Origin: Aspidiotus rigidus
Lineage: Eukaryota; Arthropoda; Insecta; Hemiptera; Diaspididae
Assembly: GCA_035079385.1 (NCBI GenBank)
Contig: JAVHKY010000012.1
Span: 2,276,501 to 2,340,500, forward strand
Direction: 5' to 3'
DNA: 64,000 nucleotides
Both the position numbers and the translations under genes were made by a program. Of this stretch, positions 26,001-35,989 are shown in pieces; position 1 is the stretch's first letter, and each line of letters begins with the position of its first letter. Below the pieces are notes generated by a model. That model ran no database searches. It was not told the origin of the DNA and saw nothing but the letters and a program-made list of their open reading frames with translations.

Positions 26001-27176
26001 CAGGATGATCCAGATTTTTCAAATACTATTTGGTTGAACAAGAAATCAAGGCTTGCAAAATTGAAACTTCACTTTCCAAAACCAAACGATAAAATAGATA
26101 AGTGCCGATTTGAAAACAGTTTGACGGAATTTTCTACATTAAGATCTAAAAATATCAAGACCAATTTTATTTGTGCCCATTGCGATAAAAAATTCAAATT
26201 TAAAACTGACCTCTTATTACACATAAATAGTCATATGAAAAAGCCGTACTGGTTACCAGGAAATGTACATTGTCCCATATGTGGAAGGAAATTTCCTTTT
26301 AGAAAGTGCTTGAGAGATCACATTGCTACCCATTTTAAGGAAACTTTTTTCCAGTGTAAACAATGCTCATTCTGTGCTATAAAAAAATATTCTGTGCTTC
26401 AACATACTTTAATTTCTCACTGCGAAGGATCATTATTCCAATGTGAAATATGTGAAGAAACTTTTCCTTCTTATCTTACATTTCGTAGACATAAAAAGAA
26501 ACATTTAAATAAAGAAAATTCCTCTTCAAAATTCACTTCTGCTATCAACAAACGTTTTAGAGGTATAACTTCTTCGCAAGAAAAAGCTCAACCTGAGCAA
26601 ACAGTTTCATCGAAGTTTTCCAATTTATTCAAGTGCTCACTTTGTAATGCATCATTCCGAACAAAAGATGATCTAAACAGTCATATTAAATTAAGACATG
26701 ACCTGAAGTGCAGAATATGCTCCAAAGTTTTAAGTACACGTCATGAGTTGTCGCGTCATTACCTGCGGACACACAGCTCTGCTCGGAATTGTTCTTGTAA
26801 TTATTGTGGATCCGAATTTGCTTCTAAAGTACTAGTAAGGCGTCATATAATGAAACATCCAGAATTCAAATACCATGTACCAAAAATGAAGTGTAAATTG
26901 TGTGGTGTTCTCATTCGTTGTAATAGCATCTATAGCCATAATATCACTCAGCATAAGAGAAAAACCTATGTCTGTGAACAATGCGGTGCTGTATTTGCAA
27001 GAAGTGATTACCTAAAAAAACATATGTTTAAGCACACCAAGGAACGTCCCCACCTATGCTCTTATTGTGCTGCTACATTTTCTCGGAAAGATAATTTGAA
27101 GTCTCATGAGAGGAAACACGCCATCTTGGGGGATCTAATGAAACCTAATCCGCCAGTTTGGAAACGTCCTTTATAA
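23013..27176 (+). CDS. Poly-C2H2 zinc-finger protein, copy 1 (four coding exons)
   Basis: Exons are 23013-23042, 23123-23200, 23455-23604 and 25191-27176. All introns are phase 0 with clean GT/AG borders (GTATGT, GTGAGT, GTGAGT donors; CACAAG, GAACAG, ACACAG acceptors), giving about 747 residues. The start is the first ATG after the possible untranslated exons, opening with MAVAPETAQE. Exon 3 carries four QEIKEEK repeats. The last exon encodes 14 C2H2 fingers (from FLICAKCDKQF to the final HERKH), mostly spaced by long variable linkers. Only fingers 13-14 are joined by a canonical TKERP linker. It ends KPNPPVWKRPL. A nuclear DNA-binding role is expected from the family; the target is unknown. 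No ZAD, BTB or KRAB domain is visible. A paralogue lies at 37806-47289. Confidence 0.88.
23455..23604 (+). CDS. Exon 3 of zinc-finger copy 1, acidic/lysine repeat exon
   Basis: This 50-codon exon is bounded by TTGTTGAACAG and GTGAGT. It contains four tandem copies of the heptad QEIKEEK with short K/D/E spacers. The equivalent exon of the paralogue (37806-37877) has a single copy, so the repeat expanded here or contracted there. A charged, possibly helical linker between the N-terminus and the finger array is inferred. Confidence 0.8.
23605..25190 (+). other. Intron 3 of zinc-finger copy 1
   Basis: This 1.6-kb intron has no recognised transposon. Its first ~250 bases match 37878-38152. Its last ~215 bases match 45110-45324 in the paralogue. 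It therefore shows the intron before the element insertions seen in copy 2. Confidence 0.75.
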
Positions 27177-27219
27177 GTGTTTTCCGTTGTTATTTATATT
27201 TTTTATAACTTTAATCGTG

Positions 27220-27225
27220 AATAAA
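27220..27225 (+). terminator. Poly(A) signal of zinc-finger copy 1
   Basis: AATAAA lies 44 bases after the stop codon of the gene. The 3' flank to about 27470 resembles the flank of the paralogue at 47290-47560. Confidence 0.6.
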
Positions 27226-27690
27226 ATAGATGGACCTAACTTTTGTTTAGTGTATGCTTAGTGCAAAACAACAGATTACCCAGTTTCTAAGTTGTAGTAG
27301 CATTAGTGATGCATAATTTGCCCGATATTGGGAATGAAAAACAATATTTTTTCTGAATTTTTCACTTTCTTTAATTAGTGCAAGAACGGAAAAATTCAAG
27401 TTCCCAAACATAGCAGGACTCAGTGCTTATTCAGTATAGAAACGAATACTGTTCCCGGACAAGTTCTTTGGTAAATCGTCGATTTTGACCAGAGACGTTG
27501 CGAAACCTCTTGGTATGATGAGGATGAGAAAGAAGAAGCGTAATGGAAAAAAAGACCTTTAATTTGAAATATACTTTGAACAGCATTTTTTTTTCAACCC
27601 AAATTTTCAACTCTTATAAATCCTTGGGCTTACCTTTCTCCACAATCTTTCTTAGATCTCTCGCGTGAAATCGCTCGAAGCTAAATTCCT
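27226..27690. other. 3' flank of zinc-finger copy 1
   Basis: To about 27475 this is alignable with the flank after the paralogue (for example ACTGTT...GTACAAGTT-like text in both), marking the end of the duplicated segment. Beyond that nothing is recognised until retroelement relics begin near 27700. Confidence 0.5.
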
Positions 27691-27692
27691 GC

Positions 27693-28030
27693 ATGACGTC
27701 AATATTCTCAATTATATCTCTCTCACCCCGTCTTCGATACGACAGCAGGGTCTTCATTCCCATTTTCTCACCCCAGCTCAAATATCCACCGTTAACTGAC
27801 TCTTTTTCATCTCTCCTGGTTATACAGGACTCTTATTCAGCTAATTCCCCAAGTAGACACATTCATTTACTCCTGCAATCAATATTATCAATTTCTACAT
27901 CTGTCTCCTTCCTGTGGATTCCGAGTCACATCAACTTCCCGGAACATGACGCCATTGTTTTTGCGACCAAAGTTAATAATAAACCTACAACTCTTTTCTG
28001 TCAGTCAATGTATTCGCTTTTGAAGTAAAT
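27693..28030 (+). pseudogene. RNase H relic of an I-type non-LTR retrotransposon (copy a)
   Basis: The frame contains LTDSFSSLLVIQDSYSANS and FLWIPSHINFPEHDAI. These correspond to the third and fourth catalytic blocks of the RNase H domain in the better preserved element at 43337-44935 (LTDSLSSL and FIWIPGHTNFPDHDAVD). There is no upstream RT. Stops and frameshifts surround it. Confidence 0.7.
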
Positions 28031-28419
28031 CAGGCCCTCATCCACAACGATCTAGCCCCACTCTCAGCCTCTGCGTTGGAGCTAGTAACTTCTCCTCCCT
28101 TCAGATGCCGCTTCTGAACTTTCATTGTCAATTTTCTTGTATCCACAGCTCAATTCACTCAGCTTCCAATCTACGCATCCGCACTCTGTCGACATAATTC
28201 TGTTATCTTTCCTCTTAAGACTTGATTATTCAATCACCTCAAGTTGAACCAACTACCCCCTATCATATCACCCACTTCTCTGTAGCTAAACTCTCTCCCA
28301 AGTATCTGACTCGTTCTAAACTATAATATACCGACAACTCATTCGGAACATTATCTCAGTGCCAATTTTTTCCGAACCACAAAATTTTTTTAGCGACGAA
28401 TCTAAATCTGAACGCATAC

Positions 28420-28750
28420 TCGATCCAAGGAGTCAAAATCAGTCGTTGATTGAAAAATTCTGTCTCCATTTCCTCTAAACTCAACTCCATACATCCTTGT
28501 CTTTCTCATCTCCATCTCTCCTCATCCCAGCTTAAATTTCTAGTATTAACTAACTCACTTTCATCTTTCCAAGCTATACAGGACTCTTATTCAACTAATT
28601 CCCCAAATCAGCGCATTCATTTACTCCTGCAATTCACCACCATCCACTTCTACATCTGTCTCTTTCAGGTGGATTCCGGGGAACTATTCGAACACCTCAA
28701 ATTGAATCATCTACGCCCTGCCATATCATCCCCGACTCGATCTAGCTGAT
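28420..28750 (+). pseudogene. RNase H relic (copy b), part of a ~446-bp direct repeat
   Basis: It starts with CGATCCAAGGAGTCAAAATC and runs into LVLTNSLSSFQAIQDSYSTNS-like text. It breaks off inside the WIP..H block, where the sequence diverges (GTGGATTCCGGGG). The next copy, from 28866, repeats the same order with the same start string. Confidence 0.65.
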
Positions 28751-28865
28751 AATCTCCGAACTCACAACACTATAATAACGTTATCTCTATACCAATTTTC
28801 CAACCCACCAGCCCTACTGTACCGAACGGATCTAAATCTGAACCCAAAACAGGATACACAAACTC

Positions 28866-29460
28866 GATCCAAGGAGTCATAATCAGTCGTTGATTGAAAA
28901 ATTCTGCCTCCATTTTCACTACCAAACAAAACGCCATAGTATACATACGTGCAGATCTCCATCTCCTCATCCCCAGCTGAAATTTCTACTGCTAACTGAC
29001 TCACTTTCATCTTTCCTGGCTATACCGGACTCACATTCAACTAATTCTCAAATCAGCCCATTCAATTACTCCTGTAATCACTATCATTCACTTCGATATC
29101 TGTCTCCTACCTGTGAATTCCGAGTCACATCAACTTCTTGGAATATGACGCAATTGTCTTCACAAAAATTCCTTTCTATCCACAAAATTTCTGTCCCTGT
29201 ATTTACCGCTGCTTCTGACCTTAGAAACTATTACCGATCCCTGATATTTGACTCTCGTTATGACTTTTGTAAAAATCAGCATTCAAACAATTTTGGAGCA
29301 ATCGAAAGCAAAGCAGTCCCCTGGACTTCTTCCAATCAAAGTAACCATCATGAAGAAATCATTCTCTCCCTCCTCAGAATTGGTCACACACGTCCTACCC
29401 ATTCCTATCGTTTTTTAGGTTTATTCTCTCCTCCTTCCGTCTTTTCAATACAGCCAATAT
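28866..29460 (+). pseudogene. RNase H and C-terminal relic (copy c)
   Basis: This is the second unit of the ~446-bp repeat. It continues further into the element's 3' coding part: NYYRSLIFDSRYDF, VPWTSSNQSNHHEEIILSLL and RIGHTRPTHSYRF. These align with NYYRSLITQSWNTL, VPWVSSIQNTRREEVILSRL and RIGHTKITHTH of the element at 43337-44935. It is inactivated by frameshifts. Confidence 0.7.
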
Positions 29461-29503
29461 GACAATAAATCTGTTTGTCACCTCTTTTCGTATCCCGCTC
29501 TTC

Positions 29504-29719
29504 TCAAACTCTGTTTCTCCAAGTTTTCGTCCTTTCTTTCAACTCTCTGATTTTATCGTTCTTTGCGTTGATTTCATTCTTGTGATCGAGTTTCTTCTGC
29601 AATAAATACAACTTCTGTTTCTCGTTTAAGCCTAAAGCTTTGTAGGACTTTGTTTGATTATCGTCCCGTGCCCTCGATCCTACGACGACACAAAAGATGA
29701 AGAGCAAAATCGTCTTCAT
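29504..29719 (-). CDS. Candidate small secreted peptide (71 aa)
   Basis: From the ATG at 29719 the frame begins MKTILLFIFCVVVGSRA. This is a compact signal peptide with a basic start, a hydrophobic core and a small-residue cleavage region. The mature part of about 54 residues is very rich in Lys, Arg, Glu and Asn. It looks helical (LGLNEKQKLYLLQKKLDHKN and following) and contains no cysteine. The longer frame up to 29854 runs into the inverted-repeat element and is not the likely start. The only nearby upstream text of note is AATATACAG. No family is recognised. It could also be the first exon of a longer gene or a decayed fragment. Confidence 0.45.
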   Translation of the reverse strand: MKTILLFIFCVVVGSRARDDNQTKSYKALGLNEKQKLYLLQKKLDHKNEINAKNDKIRELKERTKTWRNRV

Positions 29720-29789
29720 GGTCAACGTATACCGTCGCACATGAAAATTGAACAGCTGTATATTCTTTTTGTAGAGGTCGTTTGATAAC

Positions 29790-29971
29790 CAGGGGTGCCG
29801 TGATCCCCCTAGGCTTACGAAAATTTCGCCCCCCCAAAAATTTTTAAGAAGCAAAAAAAAAAAAAAAAGGAAGAAACCCCCCTATAATGTTACGAGAACA
29901 AAGGAAAAAACCGCCCCCCCAAATTTCCTACGAAGAATTGTCTTCAAAAAAGTGGCCTCACGGCACCCCTG
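29790..29971. mobile_element. 182-bp hAT-like MITE with perfect 14-bp inverted ends
   Basis: The left end CAGGGGTGCCGTGA is exactly mirrored at the right end (TCACGGCACCCCTG). The interior is C/A-rich with several CCCCCC and AAAA runs and no frame. CAGGGGTG-type ends are typical of hAT elements. The flanking 8-mers (TTGATAAC and AAACATGA) do not match, so the target duplication has decayed or the family assignment is wrong. It lies about 70 bp upstream of the candidate secreted-peptide start. Confidence 0.75.
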
Positions 29972-30600
29972 AAACATGAATAGGCTAATCATATCACCAT
30001 CATACTTGATTTAGACAATCATTGCAGCTTGGTCTGCTCGGCTGTTTGTTATCTTTTTCACGCGTGTAGGTTAATTTTTTTTTCGTTCATTATCTCTCTA
30101 CCCACCGAAGGGAATCAATATCGATGTTTTAACACCATGCGAGTAGGCCTACAGTTTTTCTCTCTTTTCAATGCATAATAAAAATGCTATAATTCCTTCT
30201 CTCTCTTACTCATTGGTTCTAATGGACGCATCAGCTTCTTAAAACGCTATCATTTCCTCTCTTCCTTACTCATTGTTTCTAATGGGCGCAACAACAAGCG
30301 CGAGTACAGTACATACAGCATAGATTTTCTCATCATTTTTTCCTCTCATGTTGACACACAGCAAAGTACAAGAATCTGAAGCGTCCTTTTTTGGAGACAC
30401 GTGGATTTATCAGTCAAATATAAGGAGGAACATCTAAGATTAATATCATGTCTCTCCTCATATTTTTCATTTTTTCAAGTAATTTTTTCCCCACTTTTCT
30501 AAACTCATTATACTTCTTAAGAAACTCCTTTGAATTCCCATGATCTAAAGAAGTTTTGATGAATTACTTCAATTTTATAATTTTCAATTACAACCACGTT
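29972..30600. other. Non-coding stretch with a 61-bp direct repeat
   Basis: AAAA(T/C)GCTAT begins two copies, near 30180 and 30241. Both continue with TTCC, CTCTC, CTTACTCATTG and TTCTAATGG. The rest is AT-rich with no recognised gene. Confidence 0.5.
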
Positions 30601-30612
30601 TAACTGCAAACG

Positions 30613-31920
30613 ATGACGCCGAAAATATTCGAATCGGCTATATTCAATAAATTATACGAGCAGACCAAGGCAATCATCCCGCCATCTCAGCATGGATTCA
30701 TGCGGAAAAAATCCGTCTGCACAAACTTACTTGAATTCACGCACCATGTAGCAGAAATCCTGGCTCAGCGAGTCTCAGCTCAGGTGGATGTAGTGTACAC
30801 AGATTTCACAAAGGCTTTCGATAAAGTAGACCACAATTTACTTTTAAAGAAATTAAGAGGCATAGGTTTCTCTCGTAGAATGCTACAGCTGTTGAAATCG
30901 TACTTATGGGGTAGGAAGCAATATGTACGCTACAAAGGACATGAATCAGCCATGTTTGAGTGTTCCTCGGGGGTACCTCAGGGCTCCAATTTGGGCCCAT
31001 ATTTATTTTTATTATACATACTGGACATTGAAAAGGACTTACAGGGTGCCAATTACTTATTATATGCGGATGACTTGAAACTGTATAGAAATATAAGGGA
31101 CGAAGAAGATATATGTCTACTTCAGAACAACTTAAATGCTCTAGTCAATTGGAGTCGATTGAATAACATCCCCCTAAACGTGAAAAAGTGTAGTATAGTG
31201 AGTATGGGTCGGAACAGGAACCTCATTCATAACAATTACACGATTGAAGGCGAGGTACTGAAGAGGGTGGACGATTTAAGGGATTTGGGAGTACAAATTC
31301 AAAGTGACCTCCGTTACAATAAGCACATACAAAATAGAGTGTCAATAGCAAATCGCAACATGGGGGTTATAATGAGACAATCAAAGTTTTTTAGATGTTT
31401 TACAACGCTGAAGGTCCTATACTTCGCCCTTGTCAGACCACATTTGGACTTTGCTAATGTTATTTGGCATCCAACAACTGCTTGGCAGAGTGGAATGCTG
31501 GAACGGGTGCAAAAGCGGTTTCTAAAATTTTTATACTATAAAGACTTTCATCACTTCGACATAACAATACCCTATACCGAGTTGCTCCTGGGTTAGGAAA
31601 CAACCACACTGCAAGTTCGACGAGACCTCAATCTGGTAATGATGCTCCGCGACCTACGCTGTACGCGATTGGATTCACCTTCTCTTCTGGAAAAGATAAA
31701 CTTTTACGCCCCTCCTAGAAGATATCGTACGCAAACCCTCTTTCAGATCTCCCGATGCCGCACGCTACATTGCCAACTTTCTCCCTTAAATCATGCCATG
31801 ACCCTTTATAACACAATAACAAACATAGATCCAACTATAGATATTTTTTTCGACAGTAAAACACACCTTACAGGGAAAATAATAGGGGCATTTACAGAAT
31901 TATACAACAAAAGCGGCTAG
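30613..31920 (+). pseudogene. Jockey/CR1-like reverse transcriptase, 5'-truncated, one internal stop
   Basis: RT blocks are in order: QHGFMRKKSVCTNLLEF, VYTDFTKAFDKVDHNLL, SGVPQGSNLGPYLFLLYI and the catalytic LLYADDLKLY, then the thumb (VLYFALVRPHLDFANVIWHP). The frame is intact to a TAG at 31594-31596 and continues in the same frame to 31920 (RRDLNLVMMLRDLRCTRL and on). A single nonsense change therefore splits it. The endonuclease domain is missing. A 3' UTR follows, ending near a (TTA)n tract at ~32025-32060. RT activity on the element's own RNA is the family role. Confidence 0.85.
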
Positions 31921-32024
31921 GTAGTATTCATACCTGAACAATAAAAGAAGAGAGAAGAAGGGGTTCATGAAGGGTTAGTACAAGGGTTGGTGGGGGTACA
32001 GCAAGGCAGGATTATTGTTGCATC

Positions 32025-32062
32025 CAATTGTTATTATTATTATTACTATTATTATTAATACA
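32025..32062. repeat. TTA microsatellite at a retroelement 3' end
   Basis: A run of TTATTATTATTA followed by poly-T lies just after the RT frame and its UTR. This is consistent with the simple-repeat tail of that non-LTR element. Confidence 0.6.
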
Positions 32063-32099
32063 TTTTTTTTTTTTAACTATCATTAATATCAATATTATA

Positions 32100-33387
32100 T
32101 TATTGTCTTTTTTTTGGACACCATTTTTCAGCACGGAGGAAATATGACAAATAACGGGGGACAATTCCTGGCACAATGAATGAATAGGTCGAACGGAGGA
32201 AAAAACATAGCAAGCGTAAATAAAAGAAAGCACGGTTAAAAAAAAATAGATACACGTTGAAAAAAAATATATGTAGGTGAAAAAAAAGTTACACGGCAAA
32301 AAAATATATACATAAGTGAAAAAAAATTTTACAGCAAAAAAAATGTGAACACATAATTAATCAATCAGAAGCGCATGAGTAGCCTTTTTAGGACGCCCCT
32401 CTTTCTTTTTTGTCCAAGTGGTAGCTCCTTTGCTTGCTGCGGTGCTTGAACCAACTTCAAGCGTATTTTTAGGCCAAGTACATGTTTGCAGGACTTACAC
32501 TTCAAAAAAGGAGGGCAGGTGCAAGTACATGCGGAAAAGTCTTCGGAGTTGATTGTCACAATCCAAACCTCCGAGCTGTACCGTCGAAATTCATCGTACG
32601 TCTTCCAATTTAAATCTGCACAAAGCATTTGATTCAAGAATGCTGTGGTTGATGGGGTCTTTTTCTTGGAAGACGCAACGAAGTACTGTCGGCAATGTGG
32701 GGCAGGGTGCGCTCGTTCCAAAATTTTATGTTTCGATTGTGCCCATTGGTGAGCAGTAGTCCACTCCTTCAACGATAAAGTATACGACATGGAAAATGAC
32801 ACACAGTTTACTGAAGTCGGATCTCTATCTTCAGACCATTTCCGGAGGTATTGGGTGATTCCATTCAAAAATTGACCGAGTGGAAGTCATTCACGCAGTG
32901 TGTGTTCTCTTTTAATTCTACCATTCAGAGATTCCAACCAGTTATTTGTTGAAGGCAAACCCACTCCTGCACCCTCATACCATTTTGAGTTCTTCTCGAC
33001 CCACTGCTTTTCGAAGTATTCCGCAAAATCGGAGTTTATGTCTTTCCACTTTTTGAGGAAAAGTTCCGAAGCCTTCATGAATGCATTGTTGTCTTTAGAT
33101 AGTTGAAGAGTAAGTAAGTCTCCCATGAAGTCCTTATTCCGCCCTCCTTTTGTGATGAAATTGAAAACAGTCTCGTTTTCATCTTAAGATAATAATATCA
33201 TTCTCTCCGTTATTCTCGTTACTATTCTTCCTTTCATAAAAATTATGTATCCGTGTACAGTCCTCCGTTTGAAAACCTATTAAAAATTCCGTTATTTTCT
33301 ATTTTTCCCCATTTCAAATTCCTCCGTTGTGACAGTCTATTTTCTTCGTGCTTAATATTACTCTCCCTTTTTTTTTTTTTTTTTTAA

Positions 33388-33435
<48 letters not shown>

Positions 33436-33440
33436 TTTAT
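32100..33440 (-). mobile_element. Possible extent of a MULE copy with inverted CGGAGGA motifs
   Basis: The transposase relic at 32363-33183 is flanked by A-rich text with (A)CGGAGGAA at 32135 and 32193 on the plus strand. The same motif appears inverted at about 33215, 33268 and 33322. This arrangement resembles subterminal inverted repeats. Exact ends and target duplication could not be found, so the limits are approximate. Confidence 0.4.
32363..33183 (-). pseudogene. Mutator-like (MULE) transposase fragment with SWIM zinc finger
   Basis: Read on the minus strand it contains NNWLESLNGRIKREHTLRE, an in-frame TGA, then LPLGQFLNGITQYLRKWSED. It ends with a SWIM-type motif, CTCPPFLKCKSCKHVLGLK (CxC..CxH). 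This order of a transposase C-terminal region plus SWIM finger is typical of MULE and related proteins. The N-terminal catalytic part is absent (a stop precedes ~33183). One nonsense codon near 32902 interrupts the rest. Confidence 0.75.
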
Positions 33441-33536
33441 TTTAATAGTGTCGTCCTATTATTGGCATCATCCTGTTGGACGGCACTTTAAATCCATACT
33501 TAAAATAAAAATAAATAAAAATAAAAAAAAAAAGAA
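33370..33536 (+). mobile_element. Retroelement 3' tail with (ATT)n tract
   Basis: Poly-T, a (TTA)n run of about 50 bases, then GTTGGACGGCACTTTAAATC and an A-rich end (AAATAAAAATAAATAAAA). This is the shape of a non-LTR retrotransposon 3' terminus. No coding part remains. Confidence 0.5.
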
Positions 33537-33639
33537 TATTTTTGTTTTCCTTTATATTATTTTTATTTCATCTCAATTCTTTTACATGTATTTTGTTTTC
33601 AACTTTCCTTCCTTTCTACTTTATTGAATACTAAGTTTA

Positions 33640-33716
33640 TGTAAAAGCAGAACTATCTGCCAAGCAAATAGCCCTTAGCGCAGCTGCATTGCTCGTAAAA
33701 AAAAAAAAAAAAAAAA
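33640..33716 (+). mobile_element. Second retroelement 3' tail, related to the element at 43085
   Basis: AAATAGCCCTTAGCGCAGCT, GCATTGCTCGTAAAAA and a 20-base poly-A match the 3' end motif found at 21333-21381 (+) and 43085-43140 (-). Confidence 0.6.
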
Positions 33717-33719
33717 CGA

Positions 33720-35130
33720 ACCGAACCGGGTCTTGGATATGAATATGGAAATGAATATAATGTAGAGATAATAAATGAACCAAATACCAACTTGGAAACT
33801 AAATTTGATGCGGGTATAGAAAATGAATAAATATCAAATTTTTTATTTACTTATATAATTTATTTCAACGTCTGATTCAAAATCATTATGACTTATGAGG
33901 AATATTTTAGATTTTCTATTTCTCAACCATTCTAGATAAAACACTCATTTTATCATCATTTTACTATTTTTTTCTTTTTGTCTTCAGGTAAAATAATATT
34001 GAATTTAATCAGAAAGCGGATCCGTTAAAGTTTCATAATTTGATCTTGTTCTAGCGACAGAATCTTTAAAATATAGCATTACATTCTCAAAATCAAATTC
34101 ATCTTCATTAACAAGAGAATCTTTATAGACTTCCATTTACATGGAAAAAATATTCAATAAGCTTTCATTTCTTTTTCTTATATAGATAAGAAATGTCTGA
34201 TTCTAAAACAAACTAAAGAATTATAAAAAATAAAGATTTCATCGAACAAGATGTTTTAGAAATGATATTTCTGAAAAAATTAATTGTAAATAAACATTTA
34301 AAACATAATGATGAGTTGCTTGAAGAACTTGAGTCGCTCAAATATGATGATGGTAATTTAAAGGAGTTCTTGGAAAATGTTCTGAATTTAAAAATAATCA
34401 GAAAGTAACTTATTAGTTGAAAAAATTAATTTAGAGAAGAATTGAGAAAATTAGGTATCACTGTGCCTCCTAAATCAGCATTATAATTACTTGAATAAAA
34501 TCATAAAAAATGAAATAATAGCGTAAGTAATTAAATATATATTAACTAACAGACATGATGAAAACTTCAATTAGATATTGTAGACCTTGTAATAAAACAA
34601 TTAAACGTACAATTAATTATCGAATAAGAAAAGAAATTCACATTAATAAAAAAGAAGTTAGAACATGCACTCAATGTAAAATCACTCTCTCCAGAGTAAC
34701 AAGTACTTATGATGAAGATAAAATCGGTACTTATTTGTTATCAACCAGACATTTGAAGATGCCTTTTTCACATCATTAATGTACCATATATTAGTAAGTC
34801 ATTTTTTATATTGAATATGAATGATATGTGTATGTGAGTATTGGTAGGTCTCAACTCCTACATGAGAAACACAGAGAGAAAGGTTGAAGTTGTTAGAATT
34901 TATGAGATTTTTAGGCATAAAAACTTGTGCAAAAATCTCGTACGCATTTTATGAAGGGCCTATACTTCATTCAAAGATTTTTAAAATTGAACGAAAATTA
35001 GGAGAAATTGCTCACTTTGTTTCACTGCGCTAGAGAAATTAGTTAGTGTGCTAGCTCAAGTCATATCATTAAAACTTGAATTTTTCTTAATAATATTGGG
35101 AGTACTGGAAAGTAGCTCTCACGAGAGACA
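33720..35130. other. AT-rich stretch with orphan small frames
   Basis: Very AT-rich sequence. On the plus strand 34555-34779 encodes 74 residues with CxxC pairs (YCRPCNKTIK and CTQCKITL). On the minus strand a 43-residue acidic frame lies at about 34010-34140. On the plus strand near 34235-34400 there is broken text reading FIEQDVLEMIFLKKL and LLEELESLKYDD. None is recognised. The cluster could be a decayed mobile or viral-like insertion, but that is only a guess from composition. Confidence 0.25.
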
Positions 35131-35429
35131 GATTCTTTATAGGATTTCAACGTACTTAATTGGTCTGATTGATATTGAATTGATAAAAGAACTCTGAAAT
35201 TTTCGAACTAGCAAAGATATTTGGTTTAAAAACAGTATAAAAAATTGGAAGATTTCTGGAATTTTTTTCGAGAAGTTGAAAAATGTGCTTTGCATATAGA
35301 AATCACTAAAATATCCTCTAAAATAAAAAAAATTACCAATTTCCAAAAATTCACTAATTTCCAAATTTCAATGAAATTTTGACATGTTCCATGTCTTTTC
35401 TCTCGCCGGACCCCGATTTTGAAACTCGC

Positions 35430-35522
35430 GAGTACCCCCCCCCCCCCGTCGAGAGAAATCTCTACCCCGTGGGTGATTCAGAAATTGGCGAGTACACCCC
35501 GCGTAATGATAATAATTAATAA

Positions 35523-35579
<57 letters not shown>

Positions 35580-35640
35580 AAATAATTAAATAAATAAATA
35601 AATAAATGATTAAATAATTAATATAATTAATAATTAGAAA
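35430..35640. repeat. Poly-C run and (TAAA)n microsatellite
   Basis: A run of 13 C lies near 35436 between two similar segments (CTCGCGAGTACCCC and TTGGCGAGTACACC). From about 35515 to 35615 there are ~25 TAAA/AATA units. There is no gene. Confidence 0.85.
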
Positions 35641-35989
35641 ATTTGTCTCATACCATTCCAATACAACAGCGAGATCGCTCGTTCGCCCCATGAAAGTTGA
35701 TACCTCAAAATATAGAACACCCACAATTACCTCAAAATATTTCTCATAGAAGACTTATACGACGCCAAGATAGGTAAAGGGGTAAACGAATAATATCTCA
35801 CGAACACTTGACCTAGTAGAAGCCTAGACTGAAATATTTCAAGATGACTGATAAAATATAAAAGATATGGAACATGATTTTCATTTATTTGGCTATGCCA
35901 GAAAATTTTTTCTACCAAATCTCCATTTTTTCTCAATTGTTGAATTTTTTAAAACTGTCTTCAAAAACGTGGAAAATCACCCTAAAAAT

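Noticed and set aside
28762..29010. Minus-strand frames over the RNase H relics
   Set aside because: They are antisense of recognisable plus-strand retroelement text.
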